From assembly GCA_009760885.1 (NCBI GenBank), contig CM019692.1, positions 55,914,964 to 55,978,963 of the forward strand: a stretch of 64,000 nt of DNA. Direction: 5' to 3'. A program made the translations under genes and the position numbers. This document shows, piece after piece, positions 22,061-33,424 of the stretch. This DNA comes from Achatina immaculata (lineage: Eukaryota > Mollusca > Gastropoda > Stylommatophora > Achatinidae). A model generated the notes under the pieces. That model did no database searches. It was not told where the DNA came from and saw only the letters and a list, made by a program, of their open reading frames with translations. Each line of letters begins with the position of its first letter. The first letter of the stretch is position 1.

Positions 22061-22435
22061 AATGAAGAAGTATCAATATAGGATTAATTACTGTATTAAA
22101 GACAAGAAAATTGGTATTGGTATGTAGGAATAAAACATTTACAAAAGTAAATACTTCAAGTTTCAATATAATTACATATCTGTATTGACACAGTGCTACG
22201 TTACATAATCAGATATAACGTATAAACATATTGGGTAGTACTGAAATAATACAAAATGACTGCCAGAAGTGGAATTGTAAAGTATTTAAGAGATAAGGAA
22301 GTTTAAGTAGGAGTTAAATGATCTCCTTCTTTGCATCGACAAAACTTATAATCAGACAACAAACATTGAAAGGATGTTGCAGTAAGTAGGTATGAAGAGA
22401 AAAAGATATACCGTCAGAAAAATATACATAGATAG
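22061..22435. other. No identifiable feature
   Basis: Nothing recognised. Confidence 0.35.
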
Positions 22436-22690
22436 AGACAAGTGAAGTGTCGATAGATAAAAGAGAAAAGCATAGATAGATAAAACAGAAAAGTGTAGAT
22501 AGGTAAAGCACAAAAGTGTAGATAGTTAAGAAAGGAAAATGTAGATAGATAAGGCAGACATGTGTAGGTATATAAGACAGAAAACAGATAAATAATACAG
22601 AAAAGCGTAAGTGGATAAGACAGAAAGGTGTAGATAGACAAGAGAGAAAAATCCACATAGATAAGTGGAACAGCATAAATAAATTAGACA
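22436..22690. repeat. Degenerate 'tagataaaacagaaaagtg' repeat
   Basis: Recurring GTAGATAGATAA and ACAGAAAAG words at about 24-30 bp spacing. It merges on the right with a pure GATA array, which may derive from the same motif. Confidence 0.65.
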
Positions 22691-22707
22691 GAAAAATGCA
22701 GACACAT

Positions 22708-22710
<3 letters not shown>

Positions 22711-22803
<93 letters not shown>

Positions 22804-22812
22804 ATAGATTAT
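22711..22812. repeat. (GATA)n microsatellite, ~24 units
   Basis: Uninterrupted GATA over about 95 bp; the Y-L-S-I minus frames are by-products. Confidence 0.98.
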
Positions 22813-23093
22813 CCACTGAATGACTGTCACATAATAGGACCAGACAGGAGATGAAACAGATCCACTGATGCTGCCTACAAAACTATCGACGGATAACACG
22901 TTCGCCTCACTGTTATCCCAGAAGACACATCAGTTTTCCACCAGAAAGCGTCTTATCCGTAATTAGTATTTCCGTGAATTTTTTCTTTCTAAATTCTAGC
23001 AAAATAATTAAACGTGAAGAAGCAAAAAATAATGACATTACCGTTTTATGAAACAAAGTTATAATGGGCATGAATTGTGAACGATATTGGTTA

Positions 23094-23933
23094 TTTGTAG
23101 ACAAAGAATATTACGATGCCATAACAGTTGGAGGTTATGAAATACCAGAGATTAGATATGCTGATGACACAGTATTGCTGTCCACAACACAAGAAGGAAT
23201 GGAAAAACTAATTATGTCAGTCCGCAAGAACAGCGAAGAGCAGAACCTCTATCTTAATGCAAAGAAAACTAAAGTGATGACAACTGACAAAACAAACAAG
23301 GCAACTGAAATATGTATCAATGAGGAAAAACTGGAAGAAGTGGAGAGTTTTGAATATCTTGGATCACTACTAACTAATAATGGAGATACAATGAGGGAAA
23401 TTAAACGGAGGACATCTATTGCTCTTCAGAAAGTAAAACAAATAAAGAATCTGTGGAGAGGAGCAGACAGAACCACAAAAATAAGATTTTTAAGGGCATG
23501 CATCTTTCCTATCGCAACATATGCCTGTGAGACCTGGACACTTAACAAAACAGCTGAGAAGCACATAAATGCCTTTGAATGTAAATGCTATAGAAGAGTT
23601 CTCCAGATATCGTGGACACAAAAAAGAACAAATATATCTATACTACAAGAGCTTAATATTGAAGAAGGCTGGCTAGTAAAGAGGATTAAAGAGAGAAAAC
23701 TTAAATATTTTGGCCACATTAAACGTCATGATAATTTAGAGAAGACCGTATTGGAAGGATACATAATGGGAAAAAGAAAAAGAGGAAGACCGAAACGAAG
23801 ATGGCTGCAAGACATCGTTGATGATCTGGAAATGGATGCAGCAGCAGCAGGCCATCTTGCTCACAACCGAGAGGCCTACAGGAGTGCTGTTTGGGAGGCA
23901 AAGTTCCGCAAGGGACATGCAAAGGAATGAATG
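23094..23933 (+). mobile_element. Family B LINE, 5'-truncated, reverse transcriptase C-terminal half still open
   Basis: This is a non-LTR reverse transcriptase copy whose frame (23097-23930, about 277 codons) is uninterrupted. It starts inside the palm domain; a 288-codon frame beginning at 23064 takes its first 11 codons from flanking DNA. YADD, the catalytic motif, is at residues 32-35 of that frame, followed by the NAKKTK and FEYLGSLLTNNGDTMREI thumb motifs, then ATYACETWTL and a basic C-terminus GKRKRGRPKRRW ending FRKGHAKE. It lacks the endonuclease and most of the fingers, so it cannot move alone. The 3' tail is a short 'ggaatgaatg' run. An 8-bp duplication, attggtta, flanks it (23086-23093 and 23934-23941). 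It is the best-preserved family B copy here and probably young. Confidence 0.93.
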
Positions 23934-24029
23934 ATTGGTTAGAAATGGCCCAGCTTTGTGTAGTAGCAAATGGGGATAATTAAAATACTTTTGGGCTCGG
24001 AGCTGTTACTTAGTTGCAAGTAATGCACA

Positions 24030-24041
24030 CGGCTGATCTCC

Positions 24042-24099
<58 letters not shown>

Positions 24100-24602
24100 C
24101 TATCTCTGAACCTTAAGTGCCAAGGTCACATGGGATTTCCGCAAGGGTTTTCCACAAATGCCTGTCCTTTTGCTTTTTTTCCACTCTTACCCAGGTGAGC
24201 CCTCTATTGTTCAATATCTTTTCTGTTGTTCTTCTCCATGTCTCTTTTGGTCTACCTTTACTTCTGTTCCCCTGTGGTGTCTATCTTAATGCTGTTTTTT
24301 GTAGTGAGTTGTCAGTCATTCGTCCCAACCATCGCCAGCGTCTTTCCTCAATAACTGCTGTCAGTGGCTTCATCTGCATTTCTGCCAACAAGATGTTATT
24401 TCTTATGGTATTTGGCCAAAATGTTTTTCTAATTCTTCGTAAACATTTAGTCTGAAAAGAATTCAACTTGTTCTCTATGGTTTTTGGTGATATTTTCCAG
24501 CATTCACTTCCATAGAGTAGTACACTTAGAACATTACTCTTTAAATATCCTGATTTTCGTCTTGATGCTTAGTCTTTTAAATTTCCATATAGTCTGTAGC
24601 AT
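24030..24602 (-). mobile_element. Family C LINE, 5'-truncated, with GATA/GA tail
   Basis: Minus-strand match to the copy at 7594-8152: NSFQTKCLRRIRKTFWPN, then AEMQMKPLTAVIEERRWRWL and a GRM block, with frame breaks. The 3' end reads 'ggcacttaaggttcaga' and continues into (GATA)n(GA)n at 24041-24106. The 5' end stops at the same base as the other copy ('tagtctgtagca' on the plus strand near 24602). Confidence 0.82.
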
Positions 24603-25043
24603 TGCAAAAGTCTGATTGATATATCGAAATAAATTTGGCAAAATATGCTATGACTTTTAAGCATCCGATCAGTTAAAAGGAAACATGACACGTTTAGATG
24701 CCAGTAATTGTCATGCTGTGCTACAACCTGACGAAGAATTTATTGAGGGGGTGGGGGGGGGGGAAGGGGACTGAGATTGGAAGAATTTTTTTTGTCATTC
24801 GCTTTCAATGTGGGTATGATATTCGTATCAGCACAGTGCTAATATTCACATGACCACGTGGCTGGTTTTAATGTTAAACATGTGGCTTATACTCACGTCA
24901 CAATGTGTCCGCGCTGGCCATGTAATAACAGCGTGTATACAATGTAATCTATCTGTCTCGCTTACAAAGGCAGGCATTCTGAAATTTCAGGAACAATTCA
25001 CTCTACAGTCTACATACCACAGTCTGGATATTCCTATGTCTCA
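24603..25043. other. No identifiable feature; one poly-G run
   Basis: A G-rich run lies at 24748-24768. The plus frame starting at 24850 becomes repeat-driven after 25044. Nothing else recognised. Confidence 0.4.
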
Positions 25044-25392
25044 GCTGGAACTCTCTCAGAGCTATATGTCGTGTTTTTGTTGCTGTCTTAGGGAGTGGAC
25101 TCTCCCAGAGCCGCGTGTCGTGTTTTTGTTGCTGTCTTTGGGAGTGGACTCTCCCAGAGCCGCGTGTCGTGTTTTTGCTGCTCTCTTGACGAGTGGACTC
25201 TCCCAGAGCCGCGTGTCGTGTTTTTGTTGCTGTCTTTGGGAGTGGACTCTCCCAGAGCCGCGTGTCGTGTTTTTGTTGCTGTCTTTGGGAGTGGACTCTC
25301 CCAGAGCCGCGTGTCGTGTTTTTGTTGCTGTCTTTGGGAGTGGACTCTCCCAGAGCCGCGTGTCGTGTTTTTGCTGCTCTCTTGGGGAGTAC
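25044..25392. repeat. 49-bp minisatellite, ~7 copies
   Basis: Copies start at 25044 (diverged), 25093, 25142, 25191, 25240, 25289 and 25338. The unit contains 'ctctcccagagccgcgtgtc' and 'gtgtttttgttgctgtcttt'. The copy starting at 25142 and the last copy share a 'tttttgctgctctcttg' variant, which suggests block duplication of 3-4 units. The plus frame of 204 codons is a by-product: a 49-bp unit shifts frame each copy, and it stays open because the unit has no stop in any phase. Confidence 0.95.
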
Positions 25393-25479
25393 CTTAGTTA
25401 TTTTCTGTTGCTATGTCCACCCTCATCAATGTCACAGAAAAACGAAATGTTAAAACTATTTTAAACATAAATGGGAACA

Positions 25480-25690
25480 GACTTATAAATTAGCGAGCTG
25501 TAACGCTTCGAATTACACTTTAATCATATACAAACGTATGAGGACAAAGAAACAGGAAAAGAATATCAAATTTAAAATCACACAAATCATATACAAACAG
25601 AAGAAAAAGATGAATAAGAATGGAGGAAACTGATAGGAAACAAAACGTCAGCACTTAAATGTGACTTGCAAGACGCTGCGTCCGAAGGTG
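25480..25690 (-). repeat. R2 dispersed repeat, copy c (left arm of inverted pair)
   Basis: Shares 'ttaatcatatacaaa', 'gacaaagaaac' and 'aaatttaaaatcacacaaat'-type blocks with copy b at 9.9 kb in the same orientation. The 3' side matches the copy b segment around 10150 ('gacgctgcgtccgaaggtgc'). Confidence 0.6.
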
Positions 25691-25699
25691 CATTTCTTC

Positions 25700-25895
25700 T
25701 AAGTCACAGCTAAGAGCTCCCATTGTTTTCCCTTTCTTTTCATTCATATTTGTTATATATCATTCATGTGAATTTATATTCTATCGTGTTTCCCTACTTC
25801 TTTGTCTATTAAGTTTTTGTATGATTAATGTGTAAAGAGAAAAGTCGGAGTCGTGTGATTAGTAATTAATAAAACTGTTCCTACTTTTGTTTTAA
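25700..25895 (+). repeat. R2 dispersed repeat, copy d (right arm of inverted pair)
   Basis: The reverse complement aligns with copies b and c: 'ctacttctttgtctatt', 'tgtatgattaatgtg' and 'attaataaaactgttcctac' are the mirror of the shared blocks. It contains AATAAA in this orientation. With copy c it forms an imperfect inverted repeat of about 200-bp arms and almost no spacer. Confidence 0.65.
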
Positions 25896-26138
25896 ATGGT
25901 CTTAACATTTTGTTTCACAGCTTTACTGCATTGGCTTTTTTTTGTATATTTATATGTTTAGTTTTACACGTGCTTATCCCCAAAAACTATTTGCGTATTA
26001 ATAAAAGAAAAAAAAACGCGAGAAGGTGGCCTGTGACGGACAGAACTAAAACATGTTTTTGTTACATTTCGTCTGCACGTCTGACTTAACATTTCTGAAT
26101 GATGATCTTGGAGCTTTTGCATTGTTCTAGTCCATTGA
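25896..26138. other. No identifiable feature
   Basis: Nothing recognised. Confidence 0.3.
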
Positions 26139-26413
26139 AGATCTAAAACCGGCCGAAACTTTCACTATCTAACCCAAGACTGCCAAACCTTTCACCTCCC
26201 AATCCAAGACTGCCAAAACTTTCACTTCCTAATCCAAGACTGCCAAAACTTTCACTTCCCAATCCAAGATTGCCAAAACTTTCACTTCCTAATCCAAGAC
26301 TGTCAAAACTTTCACTTTCTAACCCAAGACTGCCAAACCTTTCACTTCCCAATCCAAGACTGCCAAAACTTTCACTTCCTAGTCCAAGACTGCCAAAACC
26401 TTCACTTCCCAGT
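26139..26413. repeat. 30-bp minisatellite, 9 copies
   Basis: Unit 'caagactgccaaaactttca' plus 'cttcccaatc'. The 30-bp period opens a 10-residue repeat (GSESFGSLGL) on the minus strand, which I take as a by-product. Confidence 0.95.
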
Positions 26414-26751
26414 CTTATCTAACATAACCGACTAACTATCACTGCAACCAGTTAACTGTGACTCACCGTAACTGTGACTGGCCGTATTTCTGTGTGTCTC
26501 CTTCCAGCGCCGACTGACAGATGTGCCTGAGTCCACTGACTCTCTTTCTCTCTCCCTCTCCGATTGAAACAAGAGCCTATCTAGTTTTTAGTCATTTTTT
26601 GCTGCTAACATTCATTTTCGAGCATTACTCCTTAATATGGAGACACCCCCCTCCCACCCTCCCCTGCCCACCCAACCAAAAACTACTCAGTTTTGTTGAG
26701 TTTTTTTATGAGAATTAAATAATTTATTGTTACGAATTCTTATTTTATTTC
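26414..26751. other. No identifiable feature
   Basis: A C-rich run is at 26646-26680. Nothing else recognised. Confidence 0.35.
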
Positions 26752-26980
26752 GAAATTTTTATGATTCCCAGTTCCCCCAATGTTTCGATATTTCTAAGAT
26801 TCCCAGTTCCCCCAGTGTTTCTATATTTCTATGATTCCCAGTTCCCCCAGTGTTTCGATATTTCTAATGTCCCAGTTCCCCCAGTGTTTCTATATTTCTA
26901 TGATTCCCAGGTTCCCCAGTGTTTCGATGTCTCTATGATTCCAAGTTTCCCATTGTTTCTATATTTCTACGATTCTTTGA
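26752..26980. repeat. 35-bp minisatellite, ~6 copies
   Basis: Unit 'gattcccagttcccccagtg' plus 'tttcgatatttctat'; starts at 26763 and 26798, then slightly shorter units from 26870. Confidence 0.92.
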
Positions 26981-28184
26981 CACGACAACTAGTGTAGGTC
27001 TTGGTCTATAGTGACAGAAATGAAACATGCGTGGAGAAGACTTACTCTGTTTTTATATACAAAGAAGGGCACAAATGGCAGGAAACAGAGAGAGAAGAGC
27101 CCCTCCACACAAGAGGTGGAGGGAGGAAGTAACAGACACCCTAAACACCCCCAGTACATGATAGCAGTCAACAGGTCAGTTTCACACCCCCCCCCCTCCC
27201 ACAACAGTGAATGGTACGTGAAGAAGGAGATAAGAGAAGAAATAAAAAGTTAAGAGAATTCCTTTTCACTATGTTCCATTTATTTAGAAATCTCTTTTGC
27301 CACAAGCATCCCAGCGTGTCTTGCGCGCTGAAGAGACAGGGAAAGCAGTAGAGAGACACCCCATTTAAGGGAATGTTGTGTGCGTCGTGCGGTCAGGAAG
27401 CTTTTGAACTCATTGACACTTGACCCACAGTACCTTTTTATTTCTTTGAGCCACTCATGCTCCTATTACTAACTTGTCATAGAGAAACCAGCAACATAAT
27501 AGGATATTTAGAGGAGGAAAAAAAGTATAAACTACGGGAAAAAAAGCAAAGAATGAACATGATTAAGTTACAATTTTTCCCCTCCCAGTTTCCATACGTT
27601 TTTTTTTTTGTCCTTTGAGAAGCCGAAATGATTGCTGTGAACTCCTAAAGTTGTTTGTCTGTTGTCCACCAAAATCCTCCCTCGTTTATTTTCCATTATG
27701 TCACTAGATTATTTGTTCCCATAAAGTCTCTGAGTGGTTTTCCATCAAATCCTAGAAAAGCGGTTATGACGGACTTTCTGGCGCGAATGATCATAAATAA
27801 GAGATCTTTTTATGGCAAAAAGGTCGTCAGTTGCTCTTTTATACACTTTTGATTTCTCTTTATGTGTTATGCAAGGAAGGAAGTTAGAGAGAGAAAAAGT
27901 AGTGCCAGAAGAAAGAAGATTACTCCGACTGCGTGTTAACGATACCGTCCGAAATGCTGTTAACAATTAATGGCAATGTTTGCTGGTGCTAGTGTTAAAA
28001 GCACTTTCACTGCGGTTAAAAATGTTGTTGCGTCTGCTGCAAGTACCTTCACATCTGCTTCTAGCACTTTTACAGTTGTTTTTTTTTTGTTTTGTTTGCC
28101 AAAAGGTTGTATTAAATACCTGGCTTCTGTGCAAGTAGCCAAACTGATGCTGATTGTGATACTTCCACTACCATTTGTGAAGGT
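26981..28184. other. No identifiable gene
   Basis: Short opposing frames at 27000-27360, 27655-27966 and 27960-28253 have no recognised motifs. C-rich run at 27187-27199, poly-T runs at 27600-27610 and 28080-28088. No gene or element identified. Confidence 0.35.
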
Positions 28185-28372
28185 GTACAAGCACTTAATC
28201 ATGCGATATTTAATCACACCACAATTAATCAACGACACGTAATCATACGACACCTAATCAAACCACACTTCTTCACACGACACGTAATCTCACCACACTT
28301 AATAATATGAGACTTAATCGCACGACATTTAATCACACCACACTTAATCACACGACACGTAATCACTCGAGA
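28185..28372. repeat. ~15-bp degenerate minisatellite, ~12 copies
   Basis: Alternating 'taatcacacgacac' and 'taatcacaccacact' units. Confidence 0.85.
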
Positions 28373-28664
28373 TATGGTTTCGAGTTAGAGTTATTATTAG
28401 CGAGTACCTTAAATGTCCATTAACGCGCAATTGAATATCACCTAATCCTTTGCAGAAACTATTTCTGCGACTTTAAATGCAATGCTAGAAGTAAAACCAC
28501 TGCTGATATGAGTATATGCTCTACAGTTTTTTTTCTGGGAATCTTATAAAAAGCTGGTACAAGTTCAGCTTCCGCATATGTCTATGGCTGATGTTTGAAG
28601 AACTTTCGCTACTGCTTGTAAAAATAGACTTCTACAGCGTTCTCCCCCAGTCACTGCTTACAGT

Positions 28665-28960
28665 AATTATTGTTACTGTTCCGATTATTTCTTCTCGTGT
28701 TGCTGTTGCGGCTATTTCTTCTATTGTTACTGTTTCGATTGATTCTTCTGTTCTTCTGTTGTTACTGTCTGATTATTTCTTCTATTCTTCTGTTGTTACT
28801 GTTCCGGTTATTTCTTCTGTTCCTACTGTTTCAATTATTTCTTCTATTGCTACTGTTCCGAATATTTATTCTATTGTTATTGGCTCGGTTATTCTTCATA
28901 TTGATACTGTTGCTGCTGTTTCTTATATTGTTACCGGCGGAGCTCTTATTGTTTCTTTAG
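28665..28960. repeat. Degenerate pyrimidine-rich repeat
   Basis: Recurring 'gttactgttccgattatt' and 'tcttctattgttactgtt' words with 24-48 bp spacing. The V/I/S-rich frame of 177 codons crossing it is a by-product. Confidence 0.7.
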
Positions 28961-29099
28961 TGGCCGTTTCTTCTATTTGCAAAAGCTATTACTGCTGGCA
29001 CGACTGTGGTTATTACTTTACCAATTCTTCTTCTCTCAGATCTCTATAAAATTCTTATACTATTTACTATCTTTTGTGAAAAATATCTTTACCATATTT

Positions 29100-29272
29100 T
29101 GCTAGGCCCTCTTCAGGTGGAACATTGGTCTCCAGTGTCGACTACAGTCAGAAACAATTATTTTAACTGGACAGAGGCAAAAGGTAGTAGAAAGTCTAGA
29201 ATTCACAAGCTTCACGCTCTGACCATACCAGCATATTAAAAGAAGAAGAAGAAGAAGAAGAAGAAGAAGACG
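29100..29272 (+). repeat. Unclassified sequence ending in (AAG)n
   Basis: An (AAG)n run at 29240-29270 follows directly after a short open stretch that ends HALTIPAY. The layout, unique sequence ending abruptly in a simple repeat, resembles a retroposon 3' end, and AAG is also the tail of the N1 family, but the body does not match N1. Family unknown. Confidence 0.35.
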
Positions 29273-29924
29273 GCTTACCTTAAGGAAAGTCACTTTTGCT
29301 GCTCCCTGTGTGTAATTTCTTGTAGATCAGGTCAGAATCTTCGTGCCAGGGAACACAAAAGCTGGGAGTAATATAATCCGAACAAATCTGAGTTTGAACG
29401 TGAAGCCATAAACAACCGCAGGTGTAAAGTTTGGCAGATGAATATTAAAGTCATCTGTTGACGCGAACATTAATCCATGGTGAGATTATAATTCTGCAAG
29501 AACTGAGATTTCTGATTTGTTTGTGTTGAAAGTGCAGCGTCAAATTTAATTTTCCACACTGGAAACTGTAGTTACAAAATCGACCTCCAACTTTATAACA
29601 ACTGAAAATACAAGTCTCACGCCTTGTTTCGTTTTATTGTAATCGCCAAAATAGTTTTGTGTATATGCACATAAAGTCACAAAGTTAAAATGTATGTACT
29701 AAGTTTTCAAGTACCGCTAATCGTCTTGTATGTACGGAAGATAAGGAGCAATATCGTGTGTCTTTGTCTGCACACATAATACAAGCAGTATGTTACAGCA
29801 TTTCACAGCTAACATTCGAGTTGCTCATTAGTAAGTGCACCGAATCTGTGCAATTACTTAACTATCGTCCTAGCTGTCTATAAAGTGAGTCTATGCAAAT
29901 CTTTTTAGCTAAAATTATTCAATT
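29273..29924. other. No identifiable feature
   Basis: Nothing recognised. Confidence 0.35.
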
Positions 29925-30355
29925 CAAATGGTCATTTATGCATGCGAAAGCTGGAAAACAACTAAAGAAATAAACAACAAATTAGACTCTTTTGAAAACA
30001 CATAGCTAAGGAGAATACTGGGTATAAAGTGAAACGAATGTAAGAACAACGCAGAGATAAGACAGATGAGTGGACAACAACCTGTCTCTTGGGTGATCAG
30101 GAAAAGGAGATGGACATATGTCTGTCACGTGATGAGAAGAAACAATCAGAGAGTCACAAAACAAGCTATCAATGGAATACAACAGAAAAAGAGGTTGGCC
30201 ACGTGAAACTCTGTAAAGATGACATTGTTAAGCACGGTCAAACAAAATAAAATCCCTTGATGAGGTTGAAAAACTCCCCGAAAACGGGAAAACTTAGCGA
30301 ACTACCATGCGAGACCTATGTGACGTTTAACGGCGCGGGAAGGATATAAGATGTG
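29925..30355 (+). mobile_element. Family A LINE, decayed 3' part
   Basis: Plus-strand match to family A from the YACESWKTTKEINNK region, through 'SFEN', a VIRKRRW block and the EVEKL region, to the 3' end 'taacggcgcgggaaggatat' with about 10 bp of tail (30330-30352). Stops and frameshifts are scattered throughout, so it is an old copy. It is 5'-truncated near 29925. Confidence 0.85.
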
Positions 30356-31149
30356 AGACGCAAATCTTTGAGAGTAAACGATAAAGTGATATATGTTAGA
30401 TTCAGGGACGTGGAACTAAGTGTGTGAGTTAAATATTCTCCGAATGAATTATAAGCAAATTTCCTAACACAGTGTATTAGGTGCCGTTTTTAACCAACAG
30501 AAGTGACAGAACCGTAAAGACGGCAGGTGTCTAGTTCACTGCCTTTTGAGGAGAATACAGTTCACTATTGATTCATCTTCTACTCCTGCGCTCTACTATT
30601 GTTTGCAATACGAGTCAATAGTTAATGTGTAAAAAAAAAACCTATTAAAACACTATATTCGAATGGTAAACCTAAAATGTGTCACTACGTCAGGGAAAAC
30701 TTTGATAGTTTTGCTATCTTTATCTTTCTCAATGATCTTTCCGTTTCTTGCCAATATCTTGGCTCTGTCTGCCCATACCTTTCTTTATCCATTACTTAGT
30801 CCTTCTCTCTTCTCTTCAGTTTTTCCCACCGGTTTTCTAATATACAGTAATATTCTGACTCAATGCACGGCAATGATAGTTTAATTTTAAATATTTATAT
30901 CTCTTTGTGATCAAATTCCTTCAGTATTTATTTATATTTATCATTTTTAGACCGCTTCACAAAGACGTCTCTAAGTGATGGAATTATGTATGAAAAATAT
31001 GAAATTCTCTGTCGTGTTGCAGACGAAACAGAATAAGATGGGACGATACAAAGAAAGAAATTAAACTTTTCGGAGACAGGATCTGTATAGCGCACGAGTA
31101 GTCACGTGACTTCTGAACTAAATTAAGATTGTCATTCCTCCACCACACT
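30356..31149. other. No identifiable feature
   Basis: Nothing recognised. Confidence 0.35.
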
Positions 31150-31915
31150 TTGAAGAGTCATCACGTAGCCCTAGTCCTCCACCAGACTTTGAGGTGTAAA
31201 CATATAGCCCTAGTCCTCCACCAGACACTGAGTTGTAAACATGTAGCACTAGTCTTCCATCAGACTTTGAGGTGTTAACACGTAGTGCTAGTCTTCCATC
31301 AGACTTTGAGGTGTTAACACGTAGTACTAGTCTTCCATCAGACTTTGAGGTGTTAACACGTAGTGCTAGTCTTCCACCAGACTTTGAGGTGTTAACATGT
31401 AGCACTAGTCTTCCATCAGACTTTGAGTTGTTAACACGTAGCGCTAGTCTTCCACCAGACTTTGAGGTGTTAACATGTAACACTAGTCTTCCATCAGACT
31501 TTGAGGTGTTAACATGTAGCACTAGTCTTCCATCAGACTTTGAGGTGTTAACATGTAGCACTAGTCTTCCATCAGACTTTGAGGTGTTAACATGTAACAC
31601 TAGTCTTCCATCAGACTTTGAGGTGTTAACATGTAGCACTAGTCTTCCACCAGACTTTGAGGTGTTAACATGTAACACTAGTCTTCCATCAGACTTTGAG
31701 ATGTTAACATGTAGCACTAGTCTTCCATCAGACTTTGAGGTGTTAACATGTAACACTAGTCTTCCATCAGACTTTGAGGTGTTAACATGTAGCACTAGTC
31801 TTCCATCAGACTTTGAGGTGTTAACATGTAACACTAGTCTTCCATCAGACTTTGAGGTGTTAACATGTAGCACTAGTCTTCCACCAGACTTTGAGGTGTT
31901 AACACGTAGCGCTAG
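31150..31915. repeat. 39-bp minisatellite, ~19-20 copies
   Basis: The unit begins 'gaggtgttaacatgtagcac' and continues 'tagtcttccatcagacttt'. The period is 13 codons, so both strands stay open (230 and 251 codons) with 13-residue repeats such as LHVNTSKSDGRLV. The left copies are diverged. Towards the right, 'gtaacac' and 'gtagcac' variants alternate, which indicates a 78-bp dimeric unit. Nothing beyond the open frames supports coding: no signal sequence, no non-repeat domain. Confidence 0.95.
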
Positions 31916-33174
31916 GCTGAGACCAGTTCAAAGCTTTTTGCTTGTTGGAACAATCTACTGTTAGGCTATCTTGTTAAAAAAAATACACACCCTGCACAGT
32001 CTAACCTACAATTTTATACTCTAGGTGGACGCTAGAAGATATTTATAGGCTTCAAATGTTTTTTGGCATTCACATATGTTCAGCAGCGCTTTGGAGATTT
32101 CGAGATTTACGAAAGTAATCTAGATTTATCGACTTTCGTAGTTTAGAAGTCATCGTACCTAAGGAAATCTTCATGATTCATCTGTTTTACATAAAAGTTT
32201 CTGGCTAAATTATGGACACGAATGCCTTTCGGACAATAAGACCTGTTGCCCCCGACAACGATCCCTTATATTTCAAGTCTTTGTTGTGCTACTATTTTTG
32301 TGGTGGAGAGTGGAAGAATGAAGGCATTACACACAAAGGCACATGTAGAGACAACAGGTCAAACACCACAGCTTCCCTAATAGGACTAGACAACGATTAT
32401 GACAAGTTGCCGCGTAGGGACAATAGGTCATATACCCCCAGCTTCTCCCAGAAATCACAAGTTATTTTCCTCCCAATACTAATACATCCTTGAACTCTCA
32501 GTCGCCATCTGAGCATAACGCAGGCTCTAAGAACCCTCCCCACGGCGTATTGAAAAAAATATCCTCTATGCCTCAATATATTTTTGTTCAAAAGCTTTTT
32601 CTTTTTCCTTCCAGGCCTGTGCTTAACATCAGTCGACATTAGAACACAGACCAAAAATCAAGTCAAAAAAGGGAACACGAATCTGATATCTTATTCTTGG
32701 CAAAGCTATGCAATTAGTGAAACAGGTCGTATAAAAATGATACTTAATATTCCTTGTGGCTTCAGTCTCATCTGATGTGTGAAAGTGCGATCTAGGAGAA
32801 AGAGTTTTCAGATGGTAATGAATCATAAACCTTAATGAAGGTTTTAAAGAAAAGGAAATCCACTAACATAAGAGAAAGAGTGTCTTCATCGCGCGTTCCC
32901 TTTACTCCACACGTTCAGCCAATGGAAACGGCCATTGGAAACACTGAAAAGAGGCACAAATAATGCAAGCCATACAAATTATAGTTTAATAAGGCAATCA
33001 TGAAAACCTGTCAAACGAAAGCTGAAAGTACTCGGGGAATCTGATTAGAGGCGCACGATCTTCCGCTAGCAAAATCTACTTGTGAAGATAATGATGCACT
33101 TCAAACACAGACAAGCAAACAAATAAAACAAATAAGACTCGCATCATGTATATTATCTTCTACTTTCATTTCCA
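31916..33174. other. No identifiable feature
   Basis: Small frames at 32212-32493 and 32397-32826 lack recognisable motifs. Nothing else seen. Confidence 0.35.
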
Positions 33175-33424
33175 TTTGGAGGGACCGGCTAGCGTAGTGG
33201 TTAGAGCACTCGAATGGTCGAGGGTTCGAATCCCCAGCTGAGTGGGATTTTTTTTCCGACCAATGTCGACCCAGCCTCGTAAAATGGGTATTAGAGAAAA
33301 TCTGGGAAGGAAAGGCAGTGATGAAAAGAACTGGCCACCCTACCTCATACCCTGATGGTCCAACATAATGAGGTCTCTAACGCTTCATCCACTACGGCAT
33401 TTTGCTATGGGACACAGCAACAGC
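33175..33424 (+). mobile_element. tRNA-headed SINE (family S1), well preserved
   Basis: A box 'tagcgtagtgg' (33190-33200) and B box 'ggttcgaatcc' (33223-33233) both fit the polymerase III consensus exactly. The tRNA-like head is followed by a ~170-bp unrelated body ('gacccagcctcgtaaaatgg', 'aggaaaggcagtgatg', 'gcattttgctatgggacac') and a short 'acagcaacagcaac' run that is probably the 3' tail. The spacing between the boxes is tRNA-like, but the acceptor arms do not pair, so this is a SINE rather than a tRNA gene. Confidence 0.82.

Noticed and set aside
31150..31915. CRISPR-like repeat array
   Set aside because: Units are contiguous 39-bp tandem copies without unique spacers, and the DNA is eukaryotic in character. 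The TTC array at 37.2 kb has spacer-like blocks, but these are themselves repeated and the 'repeats' are simple sequence.
31118..31964. Two long repeat proteins of 251 and 230 residues
   Set aside because: The 39-bp tandem unit lacks stops on both strands; there is no non-repeat domain, signal or conserved neighbour.
33181..33240. Possible functional tRNA gene
   Set aside because: The A and B boxes are perfect, but acceptor-stem pairing is missing and an unrelated SINE body with a short tail follows.
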